A DNA stretch of 64,000 bases from [Bacteroides] pectinophilus (GTDB taxonomy: Bacteria > Bacillota > Clostridia > Lachnospirales > Lachnospiraceae). Location: positions 3,014,489-3,078,488 of the forward strand of contig CP102260.1 in NCBI GenBank assembly GCA_025146925.1, read 5' to 3'. The notes under the pieces are model-generated. The model did not search any database and was not told where the DNA came from. It saw nothing but the letters and a program-made list of their open reading frames with translations. Positions 8,582 through 17,333 of this stretch are shown here, in pieces. The position numbers and the translations under genes are program-made. The stretch's first letter is position 1. Every line of letters begins with the position of its first letter.

Positions 8582-8619
8582 TTAAAGTGCTATGTAAATT
8601 TGTTATTAAATTGTGCGTG
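8582..8619 (+). repeat. 38-bp direct repeat, copy 1
   Basis: Begins TTAAAGTGCTATG and ends TTGTGCGTG; identical to 25073-25110 and followed in both places by roughly 25 bp of weaker similarity. The left edge is sharp at both sites. It lies in the short gap between the lipoprotein gene and the damaged methyltransferase. Confidence 0.8.
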
Positions 8620-8645
8620 AATCAGACAAACTTGAATCTGTCGCT

Positions 8646-9074
8646 TTAATACCCGTGGTCAACATGTTCCCAATTTCCACTGTCATTCCTAATTAGAATC
8701 CATTTCCAATCATCATATGTTGAATCCGGATTAAGCGAACCATCCCCGCCTGATGAGTCTACATCGAAAGATGATAATATTACGATTGCTTCATCCGCGT
8801 CATATTGTTCAGCCCATTCATAAAATTCATCGGCGTATGTATCTCCGGGATAGGTCAGTTTTGTCAGTGTGCAGCCGTCAAATTCGTTGCCGAAATAGTC
8901 TTTTACTGTTTGGAAAGCCGCCTCAATATCACTGTCTGAATATATTTCCGATGGTTTCCAATCAGGAATTTGAACATTGTCAATATTCCCACCACTATTC
9001 TTTCCACCACAGCCGGCAAGAACAAAAATCATTATCAAAGCTGTCAGAAAACAGAATATAGTTTTCCTATTCAT
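8646..9074 (-). CDS. Putative lipoprotein, DUF4829-like
   Basis: A 142-residue protein with a type II signal peptide: basic MNRK, hydrophobic core and lipobox LAGC (Cys about residue 22), so it is exported and lipid-anchored. The mature part has SEIYSDSDIEAAFQTVKDYF and a conserved-looking SSFDVDSSGGDGSLNP segment seen in small clostridial lipoproteins, some labelled DUF4829. Function unknown. The open frame and signal peptide are clear; the family name is tentative. Confidence 0.75.
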   Translation of the reverse strand: MNRKTIFCFLTALIMIFVLAGCGGKNSGGNIDNVQIPDWKPSEIYSDSDIEAAFQTVKDYFGNEFDGCTLTKLTYPGDTYADEFYEWAEQYDADEAIVILSSFDVDSSGGDGSLNPDSTYDDWKWILIRNDSGNWEHVDHGY

Positions 9075-9144
9075 TTTTCGATACCTCCTACGAATTCAAA
9101 TTTTCCAGCTCGACAAGCTGGGATTTGTCTATACATTGATACAA

Positions 9145-9369
9145 CTATCCAAAGCGAAGATACAGAACATATCCAATCACTAAGACTATAGGAACAGAAC
9201 ACACTATGCACAGGACTAAACATATTTTTCCTAGAAACTTCAGCTTTTTATTCTCCAGTTCTTTTCCTTTTTTCATAAGGACAATTGCTGCAACGAGCAA
9301 TACGAGCATAAATACAAATAAACCTATAAAGAACCACCAAAACAATATAATTGTAGGTGCATTTTCCAT
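9145..9369 (-). CDS. Small two-TM membrane protein, unknown
   Basis: 74 residues with two hydrophobic segments (about 7-31 and 47-71) joined by a basic loop KKGKELENKKLK. GGGAGGTATGT precedes the start. It lies upstream of the lipoprotein gene on the same strand. No family recognised. Confidence 0.55.
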   Translation of the reverse strand: MENAPTIILFWWFFIGLFVFMLVLLVAAIVLMKKGKELENKKLKFLGKICLVLCIVCSVPIVLVIGYVLYLRFG

Positions 9370-9507
9370 AATACATACCTCCCAAGTCTATAATCCAAAC
9401 AAATCACGATTGAGATTTCACCTATTCTAAGGAATTTAATAACTGTTATATTTTGTTACTAAATTTCTCACGAGCCATTGAAAACACTAAGTTTGTGGTA
9501 GGTGAAC

Positions 9508-9584
9508 TTTCCCTTAGACTTTCCCTTGTGTTATATCTTCCCACAGGTTTTTACGAACTCTGATAAGGGAAAAAGTAAGGGAAA
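9508..9584. repeat. Imperfect 20-bp inverted repeat (TTTCCCTT words)
   Basis: Left arm 9508-9527 contains TTTCCCTT twice; right arm 9565-9584 contains AAGGGAAA twice; 17 of 20 positions pair. A related TTTCCCTTATTT inverted repeat lies at 19415-19464 beside the tyrosine integrase. Confidence 0.65.
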
Positions 9585-9677
9585 GAAAATCTTATAAAAC
9601 AGTATAACACAAAATAAAACTGACATGGTGAACTGATTGAAATGCTTCAATATTTTTTGATTTTAAGGAGACACAAC

Positions 9678-9905
9678 ATGAATACCATTTACGCAGAATA
9701 CAATATGTATCACAACAGCATTGATATCTACACATCTGCCGGATATATGTTACGCATTGACTGTAATAAGGCAGAGGATGGACTAAAAACTACTCCCTGC
9801 TCACAATGTTCGTTAAATGCTCTTGCGATTGATGAGCCACTAGAGTATGTTAAGCTATATCTTGATGGAACTATGCAGATGTGGGTAGATGCAGAAGACG
9901 CATAA
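9678..9905 (+). CDS. DUF6061-like small protein
   Basis: 75 residues from MNTIYAEYNMYHN, chosen because AAGGAGACACAAC precedes that ATG (an upstream ATG at 9642 has no ribosome site). The pattern of an N-terminal beta-hairpin, a central Cys-x2-Cys and a C-terminal EPLEYVKLYLDG resembles DUF6061 proteins of Lachnospiraceae elements; function unknown. Confidence 0.6.
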   Translation: MNTIYAEYNMYHNSIDIYTSAGYMLRIDCNKAEDGLKTTPCSQCSLNALAIDEPLEYVKLYLDGTMQMWVDAEDA

Positions 9906-9940
9906 GAATAACACTCTGCATATACCACCATATATACAGA

Positions 9941-9980
9941 GGGGATAGCCAGCATTTCTTTCGTGCTAACTATCCCCTTT
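9941..9980. terminator. Terminator between convergent genes
   Basis: Arms GGGGATAG (9941-9948) and CTATCCCC (9970-9977) with an inner AGCA/TGCT pair, followed by TTT. It lies between the DUF6061-like gene and the 3' end of the surface protein gene. Confidence 0.65.
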
Positions 9981-10016
9981 ACTGAATATATATGCCGTAA
10001 GTCTTAACGCTGCATA

Positions 10017-13000
10017 TTATTCATCATCTTTTTTCATGCGTACACTTAACAATGCAAGCAGACCTGCAAGTGAAGCAGCCAATAATGTCACCCAGAGCAT
10101 TAGATGGCTGTTATCGCCAGTCTGAGGTGCTGTTATCTGCTGGCTGTCGTCTGTATTATTTCCACTGTTACTGTCATTAGTTTTCTTGTCATCAGGTACA
10201 GCTGCCGGATTACTATTTGGATTATCATTGCTGTTGTCCTTATTACCGTTGTTGTCTTTACTACCTTCATTATCTGATGTATTCTTGCTTACCTTAAAGC
10301 TTGTAACTGCTGAGCCATCTGCCCATACGATTTCAAATGAATGTGTTCCGACAGAAAGTGTTTTCAGGTAATCTGCCTTTAAGATAATAATCGTTGAACC
10401 TTCTTTTGCGATGTAGTTCTTTGCATCAATTATGCTTCCATCAACTTTTACGCTTTCAAATTTAGAAAATTCTCCATTTCCTCCGATAGTGATGGTTCTG
10501 TCTGTATTCTGCTTCCACTCACTGTCTGCACCAGATATAATTTTATAAGATGCCAGAGCTGCATTTACCTTTATTGTAATATCCTTTGTCTTTGTTACGC
10601 CATTCTTAGTATATGATACTGTCAGTATCTTATCTCCATCCGCTGACATATCTATTGCGAATACATTGGTTGTATAATCCTGCACAGGTTCACTGTATCC
10701 GTCTGCATAGTACACAGTGACTGCAAGGTCATCCACATTCAGGGTATCGCCTGCTGTATACGTGGTCTTTGTCTTTGATGCTTCAATCCGCTCAGGAGCA
10801 AGGGCTGTATTGTGGGTAATCTTCAAATTACCATTAGCCATTGTGATATCATAGTTGGCTGTCACATCCACACCTGCAGCATTTTCAATCTTCACACCAC
10901 TTACGGAGATTGTTCCATTCTCTGTACGATCTGTTGTGCTTGGTGTAAGGGTTATTTCTTTAATGCTGTCACCTGTAATGAGTCCATCCTCTGATACGGT
11001 ATACAGACTTTGGTTAATATCTTTACCCCAGACAATATCCTGTTCCTGTGCTGTTATGGTAACAGGCTTTTTATTTATGGTTACTGTCTTTGAACCCTCA
11101 ACGGTAGTATAGTTATCCTTCGTAATCCGATAGTATACGGTATACGTACCTTCATTGCTAAAAGAAGGATTATCACTGCCGTAGGTTATGCCATCGGTGC
11201 TGTAGGTTACGGCTGCTCCTTCAGGATTGGTCACGCTCACGCTGATGCTGTGTGGCTGTCCGTCATAGGTTGTGCTGTAATCCGTTGCCGTATACAGGAT
11301 GGTTCCGTTATCTACCGTAAGAGTAACTGTTTTCTCTCCTGCCGCAAAGATTCCGTTTGCTACAGTACTTACCTTAATCTTAAAGGTTCCTGTCTGGGTT
11401 ACGGTAAGTGTTGTACCCGAAAGCGTGCCTTTTCCGGTTCCGCCATTCGTTCCAGTAACAAGTGTATACATTGCAGCTCCTGCATTATTGTCGATGCTAA
11501 AATACTGTGATACATCAACGGTTTCACCTGTATATGTTATACTGCTGTCTGTTCCGGTGATGGCGACAGGGGTTGCGGCTTTATTCTTAACCGTAATCGT
11601 GCCTGTGATATTGCCTGTACTTGTATCATAGCCCTGACAGTTAGCAGCGTTATAATTCGTCAATGCAGATTCAGGGATTGTCCACCTAAAGATGTTCTCT
11701 GCTTCCGGCGTTTTGTCATAAACTCCTCCGTCACTCTCAATGGTCCATGTCACAGCCATATCTTCTGTAGTTGGTGACGTTGTTCCTTCAAATGTTACTG
11801 TTGCCGTCTTTCCAAGCTCCGTGTTCGTTCCGCTTATAGGCGTTGTATCATATCCATCATAGCCATAGTAAGCTGTAAATGTATTATTTTCCGGTACTGT
11901 CGGCGCAGCTACACTTTCTATCTTTCTCTTGTCTGTTGTAAATTCTTTGGTTACTGTCAATGTATCATCTGCAGCATTCTTTGTAACACTCGTTGCGGTA
12001 TTGCCTGATACGGTAGCTGTCACATTATCTGCAAATTCATAGCCTGTATCTGCTGTAAGTGTAATGCTTGCCGTGTATCTCATATTATATCCCGCTGTGG
12101 TATCACTTGGTGTCCATGTAATCTGTGGTGTGGTGCTTTTTACACCTTCTGTTGTACATGATGCTTCGGTATCCAATGCAGTATCAGGCATCGGAGTATC
12201 AATATCTGTAATTGCTATTGAATGAATTATTTTAATATTTGTCTCAGTTGCATTGACCGCATAAGCCACATTATCCTCGGTTATTTCCAGCCAAATTTTG
12301 CAGGTTGATAAATCGATTGATGCCGGTGTATATGATTCTGCCTCAATAGCAGATACGTTCACAACATCTGTTCCTGTAATCTTCTTACTGTAATACCAAT
12401 CATTTGTTTCATCTTTGCCTTGCACAACAAGTGCCACGGTTTGTGAGGTAGCACCACCCTTCACCGCCTTAATATCACCTGTTGTGGTGTTATAGGTTAC
12501 TGTACCAATATTCTTATCTTTTCCATCAAGTCTTAAAGTCATCGCCGTACGTTCTGCAATCGTTCCCGATTCTGTACCAGATGATGCTGCTGTCGCAGCA
12601 GATGCGAAGAGAACAGATGACAGATCCAGATTGGAAGCGGGCTGAACAGGGCTCCCGGAGTCGATGTCGACACGGCCGAGGATGACATAATAGCCCCGAT
12701 CCGCGCACAACGCAGTGTCACCACTACGACCGTAAGGCGAGCGCAGCCAGAACCACTCTCCGTTCCTCAAGTAACTACTCATGGCAAGTACTGTACTGTC
12801 ATCGGTTCCTGCCCACAAGTATTGGTCATTATCATAATCTCCCTGTAACGCATACAGTTTGTCTGTGGTGGTATAGGTTACACTACTATTCTTCGTATCC
12901 TTCGTTGTCACTGTGGTGGCATTCATCAAGCCCTGCTCGGCTGAGGTGAAGTAGGATGTATTCGTAGCCATACCCTGCAGTGTATCACGAAGTTCACTTG

Positions 13001-14525
13001 CTCCGTAGTGATTTGCGTATACTTCTGTTATAGTCGCTTCACTATAAACACAATCTGACCATAGATTTTCATCATTCTTATTGCTTATGTCTGAATTAAA
13101 CTTCTGCCCTCTTGCAATCGGGCTTGCGGCAACGATGATGGTATTATCCCCTGATACACCCTCATCCTTTCCTAAGATGTACCATTCCTGTGCTGTTGTT
13201 CCATCTGATTTCTTACCAAATACCAGCTTGCCGTAATTTACTGCAGTTCCATTACTGTATGGTTTAAATGAATTCATCAACTGTTCTTTGGTTACATAGG
13301 TGGTATTGATTTTTTCAATCTCTTTTTCTGCGTTTACTGCATATGAAACATTATCCTCGGTTATTTCCAGCCAGATTTTGCAGGCTGATAAATTGATTGA
13401 TGCCGGTGTATTTGATTCTGCCTCAATAGCAGATACATTTATCGTCTCTGTTCCTGTAATCTGTTTACTGTAATACCAATCGTTTGTTCCATCATTGCCC
13501 TGTACGACAAGTGACACGGGTTGTGATGTATCACCCCTCACCACCTTAATATCACCTGTTGTGGCACTATAGGTTACTGTACCAATATTCTTACCTGTTC
13601 CGTCAAGTCTTAAAGTCATCGCCTTACCCAATGCGATTGTTCCTAACTTTGCTTGATCAGATGATGCTGCTGTCGCAGCAGATGCGAAGAGAACAGATGA
13701 CAGATTCAGATTGGAAGCGGGCTGAACAGCTAAATCGTAGTCAACATAGCGGTTGCCGACAATCAGACCCGGAATACCTATCAACGCAATGCTAACATCA
13801 TCAGCGTAAGGCGAGCGCGACCAGAACCAAAAATCGTAGCTCGAAGAATAGCTGTTCCAGTAACTATACCTGGCAAGTACTGTACTGTCACTGGTTCCTG
13901 CCTGCAGTTTATTATCATTAAAATCTCCCTGTAATGCATACAGCTTGTCTTTGGTGGTATAGGTCACATTACTGTTCTTCGTGTCCATCGTTTTCACTGC
14001 GGTATCATTCATCAAGCGCTGCTCGGCTTTGGTGAAATAGTTTATATCCGCAGCCATACCCTGCAATGCCTTTCGAAGGTCACTTGCTCCGTAGTGGTTT
14101 GCATATACTTCTGATGGATTACTTTCATATACACCAAAACTTGAAGCAAAAGACTTATTGTCATAGCTTGAATTAAACTTCTGCCCTGTTGCTATGGGGC
14201 TTGTGGCAAAGATGATGGTATTATCCCCTGATACACCCTTATCCTCTCCTAAGATATACCATTCCTGTGCTGTTATTCCATCTGATTTTTTACCAAATAC
14301 AATCATTCCATAATTTTCTGCAGTTCCATCTGCATTCGGGGCAAATGTATTATCCATCAACTGTGTCTTTGTGGCATAGGCTGACACACTTGGTTCCGTT
14401 CCCGAACCGGATGCTGCCTGCACCTTATTTGCTCCGCCTGACATAGCAGGAACCAGTCCTGCTATCATGGCAAAGGTAAGAACAAACGCCATTCCTTTCT
14501 TAAAATTATGCTTTAATCTTCTCAT
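10017..14525 (-). CDS. Large sortase-anchored surface protein with two DUF6273-like variable domains and MBG/Ig-like repeats
   Basis: 1502 residues. An N-terminal signal peptide (basic start, FVLTFAMIAGLVPAMSG) is followed by two tandem about 360-residue domains (about 45-400 and 400-760), each with AQEWYILG, SGDNTII, EVYANHYGAS and a WFWxRSPY block, resembling DUF6273/C-type-lectin-like modules. Then come Ig-like and MBG-type repeats (about 770-1350), a Ser/Asn/Asp-rich linker, and a C-terminal APQTGDN sortase-like motif, a membrane span and a RMKKDDE tail. It is therefore exported and wall-linked, probably a ligand-binding adhesin (inference). The two WFWxRSPY regions carry segments diverging in a retroelement-like manner (see findings). 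A 360-codon offset separates equivalent positions. Confidence 0.9.
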   Translation of the reverse strand: MRRLKHNFKKGMAFVLTFAMIAGLVPAMSGGANKVQAASGSGTEPSVSAYATKTQLMDNTFAPNADGTAENYGMIVFGKKSDGITAQEWYILGEDKGVSGDNTIIFATSPIATGQKFNSSYDNKSFASSFGVYESNPSEVYANHYGASDLRKALQGMAADINYFTKAEQRLMNDTAVKTMDTKNSNVTYTTKDKLYALQGDFNDNKLQAGTSDSTVLARYSYWNSYSSSYDFWFWSRSPYADDVSIALIGIPGLIVGNRYVDYDLAVQPASNLNLSSVLFASAATAASSDQAKLGTIALGKAMTLRLDGTGKNIGTVTYSATTGDIKVVRGDTSQPVSLVVQGNDGTNDWYYSKQITGTETINVSAIEAESNTPASINLSACKIWLEITEDNVSYAVNAEKEIEKINTTYVTKEQLMNSFKPYSNGTAVNYGKLVFGKKSDGTTAQEWYILGKDEGVSGDNTIIVAASPIARGQKFNSDISNKNDENLWSDCVYSEATITEVYANHYGASELRDTLQGMATNTSYFTSAEQGLMNATTVTTKDTKNSSVTYTTTDKLYALQGDYDNDQYLWAGTDDSTVLAMSSYLRNGEWFWLRSPYGRSGDTALCADRGYYVILGRVDIDSGSPVQPASNLDLSSVLFASAATAASSGTESGTIAERTAMTLRLDGKDKNIGTVTYNTTTGDIKAVKGGATSQTVALVVQGKDETNDWYYSKKITGTDVVNVSAIEAESYTPASIDLSTCKIWLEITEDNVAYAVNATETNIKIIHSIAITDIDTPMPDTALDTEASCTTEGVKSTTPQITWTPSDTTAGYNMRYTASITLTADTGYEFADNVTATVSGNTATSVTKNAADDTLTVTKEFTTDKRKIESVAAPTVPENNTFTAYYGYDGYDTTPISGTNTELGKTATVTFEGTTSPTTEDMAVTWTIESDGGVYDKTPEAENIFRWTIPESALTNYNAANCQGYDTSTGNITGTITVKNKAATPVAITGTDSSITYTGETVDVSQYFSIDNNAGAAMYTLVTGTNGGTGKGTLSGTTLTVTQTGTFKIKVSTVANGIFAAGEKTVTLTVDNGTILYTATDYSTTYDGQPHSISVSVTNPEGAAVTYSTDGITYGSDNPSFSNEGTYTVYYRITKDNYTTVEGSKTVTINKKPVTITAQEQDIVWGKDINQSLYTVSEDGLITGDSIKEITLTPSTTDRTENGTISVSGVKIENAAGVDVTANYDITMANGNLKITHNTALAPERIEASKTKTTYTAGDTLNVDDLAVTVYYADGYSEPVQDYTTNVFAIDMSADGDKILTVSYTKNGVTKTKDITIKVNAALASYKIISGADSEWKQNTDRTITIGGNGEFSKFESVKVDGSIIDAKNYIAKEGSTIIILKADYLKTLSVGTHSFEIVWADGSAVTSFKVSKNTSDNEGSKDNNGNKDNSNDNPNSNPAAVPDDKKTNDSNSGNNTDDSQQITAPQTGDNSHLMLWVTLLAASLAGLLALLSVRMKKDDE
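12578..12649 (-). repeat. 72-bp near-identical flank, copy 2
   Basis: Differs from 13658-13729 at a single base (about 12625). It encodes VQPASNLDLSSVLFASAA in one domain and the NLNL version in the other; sequence beyond both ends is clearly more diverged. Confidence 0.85.
12657..12731 (-). other. Candidate DGR-type variable region 2 (in surface protein)
   Basis: 25 codons after the conserved WFWLRSPY. Aligned codon by codon with 13731-13805, 18 codons encode different amino acids and 14 of these keep the same third base. It is followed on the coding strand by a stretch nearly identical to that after variable region 1. Confidence 0.6.
13658..13729 (-). repeat. 72-bp near-identical flank, copy 1
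   Basis: Partner of 12578-12649, offset exactly 1080 bp (360 codons). Lies immediately 3' (coding strand) of variable region 1. Confidence 0.85.
13731..13805 (-). other. Candidate DGR-type variable region 1 (in surface protein)
   Basis: 25 codons after WFWSRSPY. Changes relative to variable region 2 fall on first and second codon positions (for example GGT/GCT, CGT/GAT, AGT/GAT, ATC/GGC, CTC/AAC), with T or C kept at the third. Codons 7, 8, 16 and 22 are identical. Confidence 0.6.
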
Positions 14526-14737
14526 CTGAATCCTCCTTTGTTTTTGTAAATATAGTATTAAAATAGATACGTTTTCTTAATTTCCATGTATGACCATGCT
14601 TTAAATTCAAATCAAATGATCCCCCCTTATCAGACAGAAAAAGCACCACTAAATACATACATCTTATCCATGTACATATTTATTGATGCTTTTATCCGTT
14701 TCCTTTTATGAATATGAACAGTCGAAAAAAAGGCGCA

Positions 14738-14827
14738 GTCAGAGTGCTGTGCTGTGCTGTGCTGTGCTGTGCTGTGCTGTGCTGTGCTGTGCTGTGCTGT
14801 GCTGTTAAGATTATCTCTCTGACCGCC
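14738..14827. repeat. Pentanucleotide tandem repeat inside a long-range dyad
   Basis: About 12.4 copies of GTGCT (14744-14805) bracketed by inverted arms GTCAGAG (14738-14744) / CTCTGAC (14817-14823) and, outside them, GGCG (14732-14735) / CGCC (14824-14827). It lies 210-300 bp upstream of the surface-protein start in the 430-bp gap 14526-14955, which otherwise holds no gene. A small open frame through the repeat (Cys-Ala-Val-Leu repeats) is not convincing. Confidence 0.85.
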
Positions 14828-14955
14828 ATGCCTGTCTACCTCCGTTGCAATATTTCTATAATAATTAGAATAGCAAAAATGTCAGGATTTATCAATCATT
14901 TAAATCTGATATTATAGTAATATTGGCTGGACATCATTTCTAAAGAAGCGGAGTA

Positions 14956-16524
14956 TTACCTCATCTCTTTGTCAAATGTTCTTCTATTGTTTTGTCTAAA
15001 CTTTCCAACATCTTTCTGCAATCGGGCAAGTTTCTCTGACATCATTTCTGTCTTATTCATTGGTGTTTCTGCATTGTCATTGGATTTCTTCCAGTCATCA
15101 ACTTCCTGCTGATACTCTGCATATGCATTTTGAGATTCCTTGTAGCTTAGATAAAATTCATTCATGTTCTCAAATCCGTAGTTACGAACCATATTTGAAA
15201 GTCCTATCTTCAATCGATTGATATAATCAGTCTTTTCATCAATCTTTCTCTGTAATTCAGCTTTTCTTGTAAGCTTTGCCAATCCCTTCAAATCAGATAA
15301 TTCAATCTCAAGATTACCCCGTTGCTGTTCAGCCTGAAAGATAAGATTATTCTGATTATCAAGCTCTGCTTTTATTTTTTTAAGCTTTGGATATGTGGCT
15401 GCCTCTGGTGTCATTACAGGCTTGTCTGGTTTTGTAACATTAACTTCCTTGATTGTTTCTTCTTGCGTTGTTATTTTATTCTCAACTTTTGTAGATTCTT
15501 CAATAGCAGAAGTATTATCTGTGTTATCTACCACTATATTGCTTGTAAAATCTGTTTTTTCGGCATTTGTAACATCTGTATGCAGTATCTTATTCCGAAT
15601 AGCTCTGGCTGCTTCAAGCACCTTCGATATCAGCAGTACCAGTTCCGTAATCGCCATATTAAGTATCAATGCTAATCGTTGAGGTTTGTTCCCATATATT
15701 TCAATCGACCTTTTTATCGGTTCTGTGATATGTTCCCTTTTTATCTGTAAAATATCATCCATAGGAACATTGCTTATGATTGCCCTGTCAACCTCCCGAT
15801 TCCAGTCCATCCGCAACTTATTATCCTGCTCAATCTGTTCTGCCTTTGGATTATTCCTACCAATCTTCTTGGTAGCAAGATATGGACCATTGCGGTCAAA
15901 TACTGTTAATCTGTCTTTTTCGTCCGTTACCCAATGGTTTATCATTCTGGTATAGAATAGTTTTACCTCATCCAGAAAATCTTCCTGCTTGAACCTCGTA
16001 TTCTTTGAGGTAAACAGCTTCTTCTCATAAACCTCGCCTTTCCCTATAACCTTACATCTTTTGCGGATATTGCCAGCTTCATCAAGGATTTCTTTCTTAG
16101 TCCTTACATGATTACCATGCTCATCATAGAACATATTTCTTGTGGCAATCTTTATAACAGGCTCCGCTAATAACTGCCTTTCGGAAAAGATAAGATGGAT
16201 ATGGAAATTTGTCATACGCTTATTGTGGTGAAGTGCTGCAACACATTCCACACCATACTTTTCTTTGAATTTATCCGTAAACGATTTTAGCAGCATATCG
16301 GGCATTCCCTGTTCATAAAGTGATTCAGGCAGGGCAATGATAAGTTCTCTTGCCTCGATACAATTTCCCTCAACACCGCTTTTCTTAAATTCCTGCTGGC
16401 TGCATCGTGCAAGTTCTGTCCAGTAACTTCTTTCCGTAGTTTCATAGACAGCATACAGATGTTCCTGCTTTGCATGGCTTGATATATAGGTTATTCTTCC
16501 CCGGACATTCGACAGCTTGGTCAT
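14956..16524 (-). CDS. MobA/MobL-family relaxase
   Basis: Relaxase of about 522 residues starting MTKLSNVRGRITYISSHAKQ, the usual family N-terminus. Visible: LIIALPESLYEQ, the metal-binding NFHIHLIFSERQ block, RNMFYDEHGNHVRTKKEILD, and a C-terminal coiled-coil region (LDNQNNLIFQAEQQRGNLEI and following). The frame is open up to 16836, but the extra 104 residues do not look protein-like and overlap a hairpin that may be oriT; no strong ribosome site marks either start. It nicks DNA for mobilisation of the second element. Confidence 0.8.
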   Translation of the reverse strand: MTKLSNVRGRITYISSHAKQEHLYAVYETTERSYWTELARCSQQEFKKSGVEGNCIEARELIIALPESLYEQGMPDMLLKSFTDKFKEKYGVECVAALHHNKRMTNFHIHLIFSERQLLAEPVIKIATRNMFYDEHGNHVRTKKEILDEAGNIRKRCKVIGKGEVYEKKLFTSKNTRFKQEDFLDEVKLFYTRMINHWVTDEKDRLTVFDRNGPYLATKKIGRNNPKAEQIEQDNKLRMDWNREVDRAIISNVPMDDILQIKREHITEPIKRSIEIYGNKPQRLALILNMAITELVLLISKVLEAARAIRNKILHTDVTNAEKTDFTSNIVVDNTDNTSAIEESTKVENKITTQEETIKEVNVTKPDKPVMTPEAATYPKLKKIKAELDNQNNLIFQAEQQRGNLEIELSDLKGLAKLTRKAELQRKIDEKTDYINRLKIGLSNMVRNYGFENMNEFYLSYKESQNAYAEYQQEVDDWKKSNDNAETPMNKTEMMSEKLARLQKDVGKFRQNNRRTFDKEMR

Positions 16525-16701
16525 CTGTATAAATGAATGTCTTGTTGTCAATGTGCTTTCTTCTCCTTCCTCTGCTAGTGGGAATGGAGTACGAACAGAC
16601 AATATAAGTGGTATTGTTGTTGGCTTATTGCCGTATCCGGCATAACCAAATGCGACAGCATTTGTATAAGTCACGCCTGCGTGGCTTTGCTCCCTGCAAG
16701 G

Positions 16702-16752
16702 GCGAAATACGCTGAGCATAAACCGCAGGTTTGTGCGAGGGGTGTATTTCGC
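16702..16752. other. Candidate oriT hairpin
   Basis: Arms GCGAAATAC (16702-16710) and GTATTTCGC (16744-16752), a perfect 9-bp stem with an inner AACCGCAGGTT mini-dyad, 180-230 bp upstream of the preferred relaxase start. Position and dyad suggest an origin of transfer; no nick consensus was identified. Confidence 0.4.
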
Positions 16753-16917
16753 TCTCAAACGCCGAGGGCTTTGATATCTTGTGATTTTCCTGTCCTTCCA
16801 TTCCAATAATTGGTTGTTGCATATCAGAAGAAGCACATGTTATAATCCTCTTGCGTGTAGGTATATCATGGCTTCGGTCTGATATATCAGAGGCGGTTTC
16901 ATTAGAAGCCGCCTCTC

Positions 16918-17148
16918 TTAAGTTGTCACTTTTCTTGTGACCGGTTTTACGCTGCTCTTATCTCTCAAGTCTCTACCTTCGTTTACTTCCATGAACTTTT
17001 CAAGCATATCCGTTTTTATAAGAACTTTTCTTCCGACATTTAGAACAGGAAGCTTTTCCCACTCAACAAGTTTTCTCAGAGTGTTTCTTCCAATTCCTGT
17101 ATAGTCGGCAGCATCTTCTATAGATAGAGCTATCTTTCTTTCCGTCAT
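16918..17148 (-). CDS. Excisionase-like small HTH protein
   Basis: 76 residues: MTERKIALSIEDAADYTGIG then RNTLRKLVEWEKLPVLNVGRK, the winged-helix pattern of Tn916-type excisionases and helix-turn-helix domain 17. It probably directs the nearby tyrosine integrase toward excision. Divergent from the Xre gene across a 185-bp region holding two palindromic operators. Confidence 0.8.
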   Translation of the reverse strand: MTERKIALSIEDAADYTGIGRNTLRKLVEWEKLPVLNVGRKVLIKTDMLEKFMEVNEGRDLRDKSSVKPVTRKVTT

Positions 17149-17166
17149 TTAACCGCCTCCTTTAAA

Positions 17167-17291
17167 ATTGCATTATGCAATTTATTTTTTCTGTCAGTAT
17201 ATCGCATTTATATTTTATTGTCAAGCGTTACGAAATTGTAAAGATGATTATAGTATTGCATATTGCAATTTTAATTTTTATATGATATAGT
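17167..17291. promoter_or_regulatory. Twin palindromic operators and promoter of divergent xis/xre
   Basis: Two nearly identical 15-bp dyads, ATTGCATTATGCAAT (17167-17181) and ATTGCATATTGCAAT (17255-17269). The second covers the -35 box TTGCAA (17263-17268) of a plus-strand promoter whose -10 is TATAGT (17286-17291), spacer 17. The first lies just upstream of the excisionase start. The Xre protein is the likely ligand (inference). Confidence 0.7.
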
Positions 17292-17333
17292 ATGAACATA
17301 CCGAAAGGAATAATCAAAAAGGAGGCAGACAAC

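Noticed and set aside
10017..14525. Reverse transcriptase, accessory or template gene near the surface protein
   Set aside because: No frame in the window shows an RT catalytic YxDD block or an Avd-like protein; the retroelement idea rests on the variable regions alone.
14708..14917. Open frame reading through the GTGCT repeat (Cys-Ala-Val-Leu repeats)
   Set aside because: Any frame through a pentanucleotide repeat gives such a peptide; no ribosome site or homologous feature.
16525..16836. N-terminal extension of the MobA/MobL relaxase
   Set aside because: The extra 104 residues are not family-like and overlap a 9-bp-stem dyad likely to be oriT; the family N-terminus begins at MTKLSNVRGR.
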